Below are positions 22,260 through 29,960 of a DNA stretch of 36,446 bases, one piece after another. The notes beneath the pieces were generated by a model. That model saw nothing but the letters and a program-made list of their open reading frames with translations. It was not told the DNA's origin and ran no database searches. The DNA is taken from contig CAWEME010000070.1 in NCBI GenBank assembly GCA_963810055.1, positions 1 to 36,446 of the forward strand. The letters run 5' to 3'. Within the stretch, counting starts at the first letter, position 1; each line of letters starts with the position of its first letter. Source of the stretch: REEB95 sp963810055 (GTDB lineage: Bacteria; Pseudomonadota; Alphaproteobacteria; ATCC43930; CGMCC-115725). The translations under genes and the position numbers were made by a program.

Positions 22260-22614
22260 AATCTAGGGAACGACGGGGATCGCGTCGCGGCTCAGGCGCT
22301 GACGATGAACTGGCGCAGCGCGTTGGCCTCGTGCTCGACCGCGTCGATGCCGTGATCGAATGAATGGCGGAATGTCTGAGATTGGCACAAAGCAGACATT
22401 CAACTCGCATCAACTAATGTCCGCTATCGGGTGTAAACCGGACATGCCATTGACACGTCGCCATGTCGCCTTTGAACTAGAGCACACTTTGGCAGTTAAT
22501 TGTTTTCGGCGCCGTAAAAAGCGCCGAGTGGGAATTTGGTGTAGACTTGAATTATACTGACCGTCCGTCCAATGCAAAGCAACTTGGCTGGACGCAGAAA
22601 TCAGGGGGGTGCTC
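22260..22614. other. Intergenic region with two dispersed palindromes
   Basis: About 355 bases without a supported gene. It contains the repeat pair at 22371-22445 and, close to the end, the purine-rich ribosome binding site of the secreted protein gene. Short frames here lack family features. Confidence 0.5.
22371..22445. repeat. Dispersed palindrome pair
   Basis: AATGTCTG...CAGACATT (22371-22400) and AATGTCCG...CGGACAT (22416-22445) are variants of the element at 19951, again as two adjacent hairpins, here with shorter stems. Confidence 0.7.
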
Positions 22615-23082
22615 ATGCGCTATCTTCGTGTGGCGGTTTTGGCCGCGTTCTTTGCGCTGCTGGCGAACGCGGCCTTCGCCCAGACGGCCTGGGACGCGAT
22701 GCAGAGCTTTGGCCTGACCGGCACTTGGTCGCCTTCTTGCCAGACCGCGCCGGCCCCGTCGAATTACTGGATGTCCTATTACCTGGATTCGAGCGGCGTG
22801 GTGCGGCGGCGGGTGGATCTGGGCCCGAGCCGGACGAATTTGATGAGCGCCGTGGACAGCGCGCAGATCGTGAACGCCACCACCCTCGACACCCACATCC
22901 GCAACGACGATCCAGGTTACGGCGCGACCAACGGGCTGGTCTTCGACGTGGTCATCATCAAGGAGAACGGCCGGGTGCGGACGCTCGCGTCCCAGGGCAG
23001 CGACGGCAAGGCATATATTTCGGACGGCATCGTCGCCGCGAACGGCCAGCCTAGCGTTTGGCTGGAGAAATTCTCGGGCTGA
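22615..23082 (+). CDS. Secreted hypothetical protein
   Basis: A Sec signal peptide covers residues 1-22 (MRYLRVAVLAAFFALLANAA then FA, cleavage likely before QTAWDAMQ). The mature 133-residue domain reads like a small beta-rich periplasmic protein (TGTWSPSCQTAPAPSNYW, YYLDSSGVVRRRVDLG, FDVVIIKENGRVRTLASQG, SVWLEKFSG). Two Cys are absent in the mature part except one, so no disulfide is expected within the chain. A G-rich ribosome binding site precedes ATG 22615. Proteins with this GTW start occur in rhizobial genomes but no function is known to me. Confidence 0.7.
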   Translation: MRYLRVAVLAAFFALLANAAFAQTAWDAMQSFGLTGTWSPSCQTAPAPSNYWMSYYLDSSGVVRRRVDLGPSRTNLMSAVDSAQIVNATTLDTHIRNDDPGYGATNGLVFDVVIIKENGRVRTLASQGSDGKAYISDGIVAANGQPSVWLEKFSG

Positions 23083-23103
23083 AAATCGCCGGGAGAATCC
23101 GGG

Positions 23104-23343
23104 ATGACTGGGATGAAATTGCCCTCTTGGATCACGCTCCGTTACCTGCGCACGCCGGCATCGAAGAAATCTCTGACGATCTGCCCTAAATGCGGCAAGG
23201 AGATGCGGCTGGTGGACCGCAGCTCGATGTCGGGCGACGACATGCGCACCTACCGCTGCGATTCTTGCCAGGAGGAGCATATCCGGGATTTCGGAACCGC
23301 GGCCTGGAAAAAACTGTCCGGCATGAATAATTCCGGGGAATGA
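23104..23343 (+). CDS. Small zinc-ribbon protein
   Basis: 79 residues with a four-Cys ribbon, CPKCGKEMRLVD then YRCDSCQEEHIRDF, that should bind one zinc. The flanks are basic. The spacing CxxC-x20-CxxC is typical of short zinc ribbons in rhizobial hypothetical proteins. The stop overlaps the next start (ATGA), so the two are probably co-translated. A nucleic-acid or protein interaction role is possible but unproven. Confidence 0.65.
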   Translation: MTGMKLPSWITLRYLRTPASKKSLTICPKCGKEMRLVDRSSMSGDDMRTYRCDSCQEEHIRDFGTAAWKKLSGMNNSGE

Positions 23344-23585
23344 CGCACCCTCAACCAAGCAACGGGAAACGGCCAGAAAATATGATTTCAGATCTCGATA
23401 TCTGGCGGTCTGCCAATACCCTCATCAAACAACATGGTGATGATGCCGCGCTAATAGCCGCGCAACGTGCCGATGAGTTGTTGGCCAAAGGCGATATTGA
23501 AGGACAGCGCGTGTTCAAGAAGATCGTGAAAGCAATAAATGAACTACAAAAAAACGGGCCCGGTGAAAGCGAACGAGTGAATTAG
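23340..23585 (+). CDS. Small helical protein (ISDLDIWRSA family)
   Basis: 81 residues; the conserved core ISDLDIWRSANTLIKQHGDD, then AQRADELLAKGDIEGQRVF, is found widely in rhizobial and related genomes as a short uncharacterised family. The ATG at 23340 overlaps the previous stop; ATG 23382 at the start of the core is the alternative. It is helical with no membrane segment. Function unknown. Confidence 0.65.
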   Translation: MTHPQPSNGKRPENMISDLDIWRSANTLIKQHGDDAALIAAQRADELLAKGDIEGQRVFKKIVKAINELQKNGPGESERVN

Positions 23586-23628
23586 GCCGTGTACTCATAA
23601 AGCCTAGATTGTCGAGCAACGGTTAATC

Positions 23629-23658
23629 AATGTCCGCTTTGTGCCAGAAGCGGACATT
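23629..23658. repeat. Dispersed AATGTCCGCTTT palindrome
   Basis: AATGTCCGCTTT-GTGCCAG-AAGCGGACATT, an 11-base perfect stem closely matching 19951-19981. It ends 14 bases before the FNR-like box. Confidence 0.8.
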
Positions 23659-23672
23659 CCGCCTCACCTGTT

Positions 23673-23686
23673 TTGATCTATGTCAA
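23673..23686 (+). promoter_or_regulatory. FNR/FixK-like box upstream of a putative small RNA
   Basis: TTGATCTATGTCAA matches TTGAT-N4-ATCAA with one mismatch. A TAGCTA hexamer begins 20 bases downstream (23707-23712), giving a class II FNR promoter with a predicted transcription start near 23721. No ORF follows; the structured RNA and terminator do. Confidence 0.6.
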
Positions 23687-23720
23687 TGCGATGTAATAAA
23701 GACTGGTAGCTAATTGGTGC

Positions 23721-23805
23721 GTGGATGTGGATTCGGGTTCCCCTGGTCCACATACCCCCACCTTATCGGGCCGCCAGTTTTCAAGCTTTCTGGCGGCTCT
23801 TTTTT
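23721..23805 (+). ncRNA. Candidate oxygen-regulated small RNA
   Basis: Predicted transcript of about 85 nucleotides from the FNR-type promoter to the intrinsic terminator. It contains a 5' hairpin, ATGTGGA (23725-23731) pairing with TCCACAT (23747-23753), with GGG/CCC pairing inside, then a single-stranded ACCCCCACC segment that could pair with ribosome binding sites, then the terminator stem. This is the layout of Hfq-dependent regulators such as enteric FnrS, but no sequence relationship to a known family is claimed. Coordinates of the 5' end are inferred from promoter spacing. Confidence 0.45.
23770..23805 (+). terminator. Intrinsic terminator
   Basis: GCCGCCAG (23770-23777) pairs perfectly with CTGGCGGC (23790-23797), loop 12 bases, followed by TCTTTTTT. 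It is the strongest terminator in the window and does not follow any protein gene closely: the nearest stop on the plus strand is 185 bases upstream. Confidence 0.85.
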
Positions 23806-23989
23806 GCGACATGAAATGATACTACCCGTTAATGTTCCTTCGCCTCTAGCAGCGCAGTATTAAATAGCGGAATAACCCATATCTATTTTGGCCTGAAGAT
23901 ACGGATCTTGCTCGTTCGCATTGTGCCAGGAGAAGACATGATGGTGGTGGCGTTCTATGTGTTTAGTCAGCGGACGCCAAGCTCAGGTC

Positions 23990-24511
23990 TCAGGCACGGA
24001 TTTGGATCGGCGTGCCGTCGTCGACTGCATCCCAAATCTCCTCGATCGCTAGATTGCCAACCGAGATACAGCCATTGGTCCAATCGCGCGTGAAGCTGTT
24101 GCAGTCAATGCGGCCGAAACTCGCCGGCAGGCCGTGGACGAAGATCTTGCCGCCTGGATCGACGCCTGCGGCGCGCGCCCGCGCGATGTCGGCCGTATCG
24201 GGATAGGAGACATGGAGTGCGAGATGATAGGCACTGTTGGGAAGGCGGCCATCGATTCGATAGACACCCTCAGGCGTACGGCCGTCGCCAGCCTTCAGCT
24301 TAGTGCCAACGGGATGGGTGCCGAGTGCGATCGGATAGGTCTTGAGCAGCCGCCCATCACGGAAGAGCTGGAGCTGGCGGAGCGATTTGATTACCAGCAC
24401 CCAATCGGCCTTGCCAATGGACATGGCGCGCGCCGGGACCGCCCATGGCACAGCGAGCGAGACGGCGGCGGCCAATATGCGACGGCGTGAATGAAGAACC
24501 ATGCGTGACAC
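23990..24511 (-). CDS. L,D-transpeptidase (YkuD domain), secreted
   Basis: Periplasmic enzyme predicted to form 3-3 peptidoglycan cross-links or to anchor proteins to the wall. After a signal peptide (RRRILAAAVSLAVPWAVPARA) the YkuD domain has VLVIKSLRQLQLFRDG, GTHPVGTKLKAGDGRTPEG, FVHGLPASFG with the conserved His, and DWTNGCISVGN with the nucleophile Cys. GTG 24511 was chosen because AAAAGG lies 7 bases upstream and the signal peptide begins directly after it; ATG 24502 is the alternative, and the longer ATG at 24607 would bury the signal peptide. It is transcribed away from the acyltransferase operon. Confidence 0.88.
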   Translation of the reverse strand: MSRMVLHSRRRILAAAVSLAVPWAVPARAMSIGKADWVLVIKSLRQLQLFRDGRLLKTYPIALGTHPVGTKLKAGDGRTPEGVYRIDGRLPNSAYHLALHVSYPDTADIARARAAGVDPGGKIFVHGLPASFGRIDCNSFTRDWTNGCISVGNLAIEEIWDAVDDGTPIQIRA

Positions 24512-24657
24512 GATATTGCCTTTTTCTATTGCTATCAACGACACGGCGCGGCCGGCAACGCGACGGGCCTTCCCGGGTTGCATCCCACCGAAAGAATCGT
24601 GCCCCACTTATGCAGCATTGATGACTTTCAGTGCGCGCACAGCTGCACAGAAACGGA

Positions 24658-24671
24658 GTGATTCAGATCAA
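24658..24671 (+). promoter_or_regulatory. FNR/FixK-like box of the phosphate acyltransferase operon
   Basis: GTGATTCAGATCAA has one mismatch to TTGAT-N4-ATCAA. TAGCGT follows at 24694-24699, 22 bases downstream. A start 41.5 bases from the box centre falls on 24706, the A of the ATG, and no Shine-Dalgarno is present, so the mRNA may be leaderless. Confidence 0.6.
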
Positions 24672-24705
24672 TGCTCGATTTCACTCGTTTCCCTAGCGTT
24701 TAATT

Positions 24706-25680
24706 ATGGAAAAAGCCGTACAGACATTCGAGAGCCGCATATTCGGCAATGCAGTGCGCCTTCGTGCTCTGGTTGAAAAGGCGCGCGGGCTGGGGCCTAT
24801 CCGCACCGCTGTCGTTCACGCCGTCGATCAGGTTACGCTGTCCGGCGCGATCGAGGCGGCACGTCAGCATCTGATCGTCCCCATCCTGGTCGGTCCAGAA
24901 GCGAAAATCCGCGCTGCCGCGAATTCGGCCAATCTCGACTTGGCGGAGTTCAAGCTCGTGAACACCGAACACAGCGCCGCAGCCGCAGCCGAGGCTGTCG
25001 CCATGGCGCGCCGAGGCGAAGTGCAGGCTATCATGAAAGGCAGTCTGCACACCGACGAACTCATGCATGCGGTCGTCGATGAAACACTGGGCCTGCAAAC
25101 GGCGAGGCGCATCAGCCATGTCATAGTAACCGACATACCTGGCTTTACGCGGCTGATATTCATCACCGATGCCGCGATCAACGTCTATCCAACGCTGGAA
25201 GACAAACGGGACATCGTGCAAAATGCGATCGATTTGGCGCAAGCGCTTGGCGTGGCGACGCCTAAGATCGCTGTCCTGTCGGCGGTCGAGACGGTCTCCA
25301 CCAAGATCAAATCAACGCTCGACGCCGCAGCTTTGTGTAAGATGGCGGACCGCGGCCAGATCACCGGCGGCATTCTCGATGGACCATTGGCCTTCGACGA
25401 TGCCATGTCGGAAGAAGTTGCGAAGACCAAGGGCATCGTTTCGCCAGTGGTCGGCAAACCCGACATCCTGGTCGTACCCGATCTTGATGCCGGCAACATG
25501 CTGGCCAAGCAGTTCGAATATATCTCGCATGCAACCCTCGCCGGGATCGTGGCCGGTGCTCGGATTCCCATTATTCTCACCGGCCGTGCCGACAAAACCG
25601 CTTCGCGCCTTGCCTCCTCGGCAATCGCATTGCTCCTGATCCGCCACGGGGAACGCATTGCGGGCAAGGCGATCAGATGA
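24706..25680 (+). CDS. Phosphate acetyl/butyryltransferase
   Basis: Cytoplasmic enzyme exchanging the CoA of an acyl-CoA for phosphate, here feeding the acyl kinase next door. The 324 residues cover one PTA/PTB domain: KGSLHTDELMHAVV, RISHVIVTDIPGFTRLIFIT, DAAALCKMADRGQITGGILD then GPLAFDDA, and PDLDAGNMLAKQF. It resembles the C-terminal domain of alphaproteobacterial enoyl-CoA hydratase/phosphate acetyltransferase fusions, but the MaoC hydratase domain is absent. Acetyl versus branched or butyryl preference cannot be read. The stop overlaps the kinase start by four bases (ATGA), so the two proteins should be made together. Confidence 0.9.
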   Translation: MEKAVQTFESRIFGNAVRLRALVEKARGLGPIRTAVVHAVDQVTLSGAIEAARQHLIVPILVGPEAKIRAAANSANLDLAEFKLVNTEHSAAAAAEAVAMARRGEVQAIMKGSLHTDELMHAVVDETLGLQTARRISHVIVTDIPGFTRLIFITDAAINVYPTLEDKRDIVQNAIDLAQALGVATPKIAVLSAVETVSTKIKSTLDAAALCKMADRGQITGGILDGPLAFDDAMSEEVAKTKGIVSPVVGKPDILVVPDLDAGNMLAKQFEYISHATLAGIVAGARIPIILTGRADKTASRLASSAIALLLIRHGERIAGKAIR

Positions 25681-26930
25681 GTAACGGTAGATCCAAGACG
25701 GATCAGGCGATCCTGGTCGTCAATGCCGGATCGTCGAGCATCAAGTTCTCGCTGTTTTCGGCGATGGCACGCCCCAAAAAACAGGGCCTGCTATGCGAAG
25801 GCAAGATGGACGGGATCGGTCACACCGTCCGATTTGTCGCGAAGGACGCGCGCGGCCAGACGCTGGTCGAGAAAACCTTGCCCCGCGACACCACGCATGA
25901 AGACGCGCTGGCGGTTCTGCTCCAATGGATCGGAAGCCAGTTCAAAACCGTCACGCTGATCGCCGCCGGTCACCGCGTGGCGATGAGTGGCAATAAGTAC
26001 CGAGGTCCGGTACGGCTCGACCCCCGCATCATCGCCGATTTGCGTGCGCTGAACCCCCTAGCGCCGCTCCACCAGCCGCATCATCTGGCCGCGATCGACG
26101 CCTTGGCAAAGCTGCACCCGGCCCTGCCGCAATTCGCCTGCTTCGATACCTCGTTTCATGTCACTCAGCCGAAGGTAGCGACGCTGTTCGCCTTGCCGCG
26201 GGCCCTGACCGAGGAAGGCGTCCGCCGTTACGGCTTCCATGGCCTGTCATACGAATATATCGCCTCGATATTGCCCGATTTCCTCGGGCGTGAAGGTGCT
26301 GAGGGACGTGTCGTCATCTGCCATCTGGGCAGCGGCGATAGCATGTGCGCCATCAAGCAGCGCAAGAGCGTGGCGACGACGACAGGCTTCACCGCTCTTG
26401 ACGGCCTGCCGATGAGCCGGCGTTGCGGCAATCTCGATCCCGGCGTCGTGCTCTATTTGTTGCAACAGAAAGGCATGAACGCGGAAGCGATCAGCCATTT
26501 GCTCTACAACGATTCCGGATTGTTCGGCATGTCGGGCGTCAGCGACGACATGCGCGAACTGCTCGCGAGCCGCGATCCACATGCGGCGGAAGCGATCGAT
26601 GTATTCGTCTACCGCATCGGTCGCGAGCTGGGCGCGCTCGTCGCCTGTCTCGGCGGGCTCGATGCGCTCGTGTTCACCGCCGGAATCGGCGAGAACGCCG
26701 CCGCCATCCGACGCCGCGTCTGCCAGGATGCCGCCTGGATCGGCGTCGATCTCGATCCGGAGGCCAATGAGGCGGGTGGACCGTGCATCACGAAACGCGG
26801 CAGCGCGGTTTCGGCTTGGGTTATTCCGACCGATGAAGATTTGATGATCGCGCGCCATAGCTGGGATTTGTTCCGCGCGGGCGATCGCGCCAATGAAACT
26901 AATTTGAAACATGAACGTAGTGCGACTTGA
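25677..26930 (+). CDS. ackA: Acetate/butyrate-type kinase
   Basis: Makes ATP from an acyl phosphate and ADP, releasing the free acid. The ASKHA fold is evident: phosphate-1 loop ILVVNAGSSSIKFSLF, RYGFHGLSYEYIAS, VICHLGSGDSMCAIKQRKSV then TTTGFTALDGLPM, CGNLDPGVVLYLL, NDSGLFGMSGVSDDMREL, and adenosine motif VFTAGIGENAAAIRR. At 417 residues it is near the acetate kinase norm. HLGSGDS replaces the common HLGNGAS, and SRRCGNLDPG replaces GTRxGDxDPG, so substrate range may differ. Its stop codon lies inside the next FNR-like box, so the downstream genes have their own promoter. Confidence 0.9.
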   Translation: MSNGRSKTDQAILVVNAGSSSIKFSLFSAMARPKKQGLLCEGKMDGIGHTVRFVAKDARGQTLVEKTLPRDTTHEDALAVLLQWIGSQFKTVTLIAAGHRVAMSGNKYRGPVRLDPRIIADLRALNPLAPLHQPHHLAAIDALAKLHPALPQFACFDTSFHVTQPKVATLFALPRALTEEGVRRYGFHGLSYEYIASILPDFLGREGAEGRVVICHLGSGDSMCAIKQRKSVATTTGFTALDGLPMSRRCGNLDPGVVLYLLQQKGMNAEAISHLLYNDSGLFGMSGVSDDMRELLASRDPHAAEAIDVFVYRIGRELGALVACLGGLDALVFTAGIGENAAAIRRRVCQDAAWIGVDLDPEANEAGGPCITKRGSAVSAWVIPTDEDLMIARHSWDLFRAGDRANETNLKHERSAT

Positions 26931-26940
26931 TTTATATCAA
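26927..26940 (+). promoter_or_regulatory. Perfect FNR/FixK box
   Basis: TTGATTTATATCAA is an exact TTGAT-N4-ATCAA site. TAGACT follows at 26962-26967, 21 bases downstream, predicting a start near 26975 and a leader of about 65 bases to the DUF3311 gene. The box overlaps the last codon of the kinase gene. Confidence 0.75.
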
Positions 26941-27039
26941 TGACTGGCGCCGCCGGACTTGTAGACTTGATGCAAACGACGGACCGGGGATGGTGGCAAA
27001 CCTCGGCGATTGCTTAGGGATACAAAAAGGAGAAGCGCC

Positions 27040-27267
27040 ATGCCGCCCAGCAATCTTCAATCCAACGCACCCTCCGAAAAAAGTAGCGCCGATACCGGCC
27101 GGCGGCGTCTCTATTGGATACTGGTCATCCCCTTCATCGCGATGCTTGTCCCGCAGCTGTTTAATTATAGCGAGCCGTCGATCGGCGGCGTGCCGTTTTT
27201 CTACTGGTACCAGCTGCTCTGGATACCGCTGACGTCGTTCTGCACCTGGATCGTCTACCGGCGATGA
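27040..27267 (+). CDS. DUF3311 small membrane protein, symporter partner
   Basis: 75 residues with two hydrophobic segments (LYWILVIPFIAMLVPQLF and FFYWYQLLWIPLTSFCTW), typical of DUF3311. Such proteins are encoded directly before sodium:solute symporters and are thought to be small accessory subunits. AAGGAG sits 7 bases before ATG 27040. The symporter follows after a 39-base gap. First gene behind the perfect FNR-like box. Confidence 0.85.
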   Translation: MPPSNLQSNAPSEKSSADTGRRRLYWILVIPFIAMLVPQLFNYSEPSIGGVPFFYWYQLLWIPLTSFCTWIVYRR

Positions 27268-27306
27268 ATTGACCGGCTCCCGATGGAGCCCAAGGGAGGT
27301 ACGGCC

Positions 27307-28845
27307 ATGGCTTTAATCGTTTTCACCGTACTCTTTGTCCTCGCTATCGTGATCGGATTCCTGGCTTCGAGCTGGAAGCGTTCCGATCTCAGCAAGCTCA
27401 ACGAATGGGGCTTGGCAGGCAGGCGCCTCGGCATCGTCCTGTCCTGGTTCCTGATGGGCGGCGATCTCTATACCGCTTACACCTTCATCGCCATACCAGC
27501 GCTCGTCTTCGGTGTCGGCGCGCTTGGCTTCTTCGCCGTCCCTTATGCGACCGTCGCCTTCCCGCTGCTCTTCCTCATTTTCCCTCGCCTCTGGCAGGTT
27601 GCGCACAAGCACGGCTATATCACTGCCTCTGAATACGTGCGCGGCCGCTTCGGCAATCGCTGGCTGGCGCTGGCCATCGGCTTGACCGGCATCCTCGCGA
27701 CCATGCCCTACATCGCCCTTCAGCTCGTAGGGACCCAAGTGATCTTCGGCGCGATCGGCTATACCGGCAGCGGCTGGCTGACCTATCTGCCGCTGATCAT
27801 CTCCTTCGTCATCCTGGCGGGTTTCAGCGTTATGAGCGGCCTGCGCGCCTCGGCCTTTATCGCCATCCTGAAGGGAGTGCTGGTCTTCGTCACGGTGCTG
27901 GTCGCGATCATCGTCATTCCCGCCCAGCTCGGCGGCTATGGTGCGGTCTTCGCCAAGATTCCGCCAGAGAAGCTGCTTCTGGCCTGGCCGACCGCGGCGA
28001 ACTGGGGCTCGTTCAGCGCCTTCTCGACACTGGCCTTCGGTTCCGCCATCGCGTTGTTCCTCTATCCGCATGCCGTGACCGGCCTGCTGAGTGCGTCGAG
28101 CAGCCGCGTGATCGAGCAGAACGCAATCATCCTACCGATCTTTTCCATCTTGCTGACTTTCCTGGCAGTGCTTGGTTTCGTTGCTTTCGCCTCTGGCGTG
28201 AGCAACGACCCGGCCTTTGCCGACGGTTTCAAGCAATACGGGTCGAGCTACGCGCTGCTTGCCATCATGATCAAATACTTTCCCGGCTGGTTCGTCGGTG
28301 TCGCCTTCGCCTCGATCGCCATTGGCGCGCTGGTTCCCGCTTCGGTGATGGCGATCGGCTCGGCCAACATCATCACCCGCGACATCTGGGGCGAGTTCGT
28401 CCATACCGGCACCACCGAAGCCAGGCAAATGACGGAGACCTTCATAGCGAAGATCTTCGCGTTGCTGATGGTGGCCGCGGCTTTGATCTTCGTCGTAGCC
28501 ATCCCGCTGCAATACGTCGTCCAGTTCCAGCTGTTGGGCGGAATCTGGGTCATCCAGACCCTTCCGGCGGTGGGGCTGAGCCTGTTCATGCGCCGCTGGC
28601 TCACCGGCGGGAGCGTATTCATCGGCTGGCTGGTCGGCATGGTCGCCGGCACCTGGATGGTCGCTTCGCTCGGCTTCGCGTCGAGCGTCTATCCTTTGCA
28701 CATCCTCGGCATCACCATCCCATGCTACATCGCCCTTTCCTCTGGCATTCTTAACCTGATCGTCTCGGTGGTGCTGACGCCGCTCTTCAAGGCGGCGGAA
28801 GCCGGCCGGGACGAGACAGCGGGGGCGGACTACGCCGCAGAATGA
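27307..28845 (+). CDS. mctP: Sodium:solute symporter, MctP-like monocarboxylate permease
   Basis: Inner-membrane SSS-family carrier of 512 residues with about 13 predicted helices. It begins ALIVFTVLFVLAIVIGF, then LNEWGLAGRRLGIVLSWFLM, GDLYTAYTFIAIPALVFG, and HKHGYITASEYVRGRFGNRW, the SSS signature seen in the rhizobial MctP family for pyruvate, lactate, propionate and other monocarboxylates. GGAGG 7 bases before ATG 27307 sets the start. Position between the DUF3311 partner and the 2-oxo acid dehydrogenase genes supports uptake of a 2-oxo or hydroxy acid, although acetate export-import balance is also possible. Confidence 0.87.
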   Translation: MALIVFTVLFVLAIVIGFLASSWKRSDLSKLNEWGLAGRRLGIVLSWFLMGGDLYTAYTFIAIPALVFGVGALGFFAVPYATVAFPLLFLIFPRLWQVAHKHGYITASEYVRGRFGNRWLALAIGLTGILATMPYIALQLVGTQVIFGAIGYTGSGWLTYLPLIISFVILAGFSVMSGLRASAFIAILKGVLVFVTVLVAIIVIPAQLGGYGAVFAKIPPEKLLLAWPTAANWGSFSAFSTLAFGSAIALFLYPHAVTGLLSASSSRVIEQNAIILPIFSILLTFLAVLGFVAFASGVSNDPAFADGFKQYGSSYALLAIMIKYFPGWFVGVAFASIAIGALVPASVMAIGSANIITRDIWGEFVHTGTTEARQMTETFIAKIFALLMVAAALIFVVAIPLQYVVQFQLLGGIWVIQTLPAVGLSLFMRRWLTGGSVFIGWLVGMVAGTWMVASLGFASSVYPLHILGITIPCYIALSSGILNLIVSVVLTPLFKAAEAGRDETAGADYAAE

Positions 28846-28862
28846 AAAGTAAGGAGATCGCC

Positions 28863-29957
28863 GTGAAAAGGATCGCCGCTCACTTCGACATCAACTACAC
28901 GCGCTACATCGATGCGGCTGGCAAACCCGTCCAGACGCTGCCGAAGGACGCGGATAAGGCCACCTTAATCGCGCTCTACCGCGCCCTGGTGCGAACCCGG
29001 ACTTTCGACGCAAAGGCGGTGGCGTTGCAACGCACCGGCCGGCTCGGCACCTATGCCTCGTCGATCGGGCAAGAGGCCGTATCAATCGGCGCGGCGAGCA
29101 CGATGCGCCCGGACGATATCTTCATCCCGAGCTTCCGCGAGCATGGCGGCCAGCTGTGGCGCGGCGCCACGCCAACCGAACTCTTCCTCTATTGGGGCGG
29201 TGACGAGCGCGGCAATTACTTCGCCAAGGCGCCATACGACTTTCCCAATTGCGTGCCGGTGGGCAGCCACGCGCCGCACGCGGCAGGCGTGGCTCTTGCG
29301 CTTAAATTGCGCAAAGAGTCGCGCGTCGTTGTCTGTGTTTTCGGCGACGGCGCCACATCAAAGGGAGATGTCTACGAGGGGATGAATTTCGCCGGCGTCT
29401 GGAGGCTGCCGGTCGTGTTTGTGATCTCGAACAATCAATGGGCGATTTCGGTTCCGCGGAATGAACAGAGCGCCGCTCAGACTCTGGCCCAGAAGGCGAT
29501 TGCCGCGGGGATTCCCGGCGAACAGGTCGACGGCGACGACGTGGTCGCTGTACGCGCGGTCGTCGGCGCCGCGCTCGAACGGGCACGCAAGGGCGAAGGC
29601 GCGCATGTCATCGAGGCGGTGACCTATCGTCTCGGCGATCACACCACGGCGGACGACGCCAGCCGCTACCGCAAGGATAGCGACGTGACGCCGCATTGGC
29701 AGGAAGAGCCGGTCAAACGGCTCCACCAATATCTGACAACGGCGGGATTCTGGAACAAAAACGACGAGGACAATCTCCTCAAGCAGGTCAATTCCGAGAT
29801 TGACGCCGCGGCGGAGGCCTATCTCGCGACCCCGGCGCCGGATCCGGCAGTCATGTTCGATTACACCTATGCGAAACTTCCCGCCGAATTGCAGGCGCAA
29901 AAGCAGGCGATGCTGAAATCCCTCTTATCGGCGCCCGGGCGCCAAGCCGCGGAGTAG
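28863..29957 (+). CDS. 2-oxo acid dehydrogenase E1 component, alpha subunit
   Basis: Thiamine-diphosphate-dependent decarboxylase subunit of a pyruvate or branched-chain 2-oxo acid dehydrogenase complex. The ThDP motif runs GDGATSKGD (from residue 161) to ISNN (about 191). LQRTGRLGTYASSIGQEA, then SFREHGGQLWRG and the phosphorylation-loop-like YRLGDHTTADDASRY are typical of the Gram-positive-type heterotetrameric E1. GTG 28863, with AAGGAG 6 bases upstream, is preferred to ATG 28842, which overlaps the symporter stop without a ribosome binding site. The E1 beta gene follows after 3 bases. PDH versus BCKDH specificity is not decided by the motifs. Confidence 0.9.
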   Translation: MKRIAAHFDINYTRYIDAAGKPVQTLPKDADKATLIALYRALVRTRTFDAKAVALQRTGRLGTYASSIGQEAVSIGAASTMRPDDIFIPSFREHGGQLWRGATPTELFLYWGGDERGNYFAKAPYDFPNCVPVGSHAPHAAGVALALKLRKESRVVVCVFGDGATSKGDVYEGMNFAGVWRLPVVFVISNNQWAISVPRNEQSAAQTLAQKAIAAGIPGEQVDGDDVVAVRAVVGAALERARKGEGAHVIEAVTYRLGDHTTADDASRYRKDSDVTPHWQEEPVKRLHQYLTTAGFWNKNDEDNLLKQVNSEIDAAAEAYLATPAPDPAVMFDYTYAKLPAELQAQKQAMLKSLLSAPGRQAAE

Positions 29958-29960
29958 ACA

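Noticed and set aside
23908..24093. 61-codon plus-strand frame with AGGAG upstream of an internal ATG
   Set aside because: It runs antisense into the L,D-transpeptidase gene and becomes Arg/Pro-rich shadow sequence.
27313..28071. 252-codon minus-strand frame inside the symporter gene
   Set aside because: Charged shadow of a hydrophobic membrane protein; the plus-strand gene is certain.
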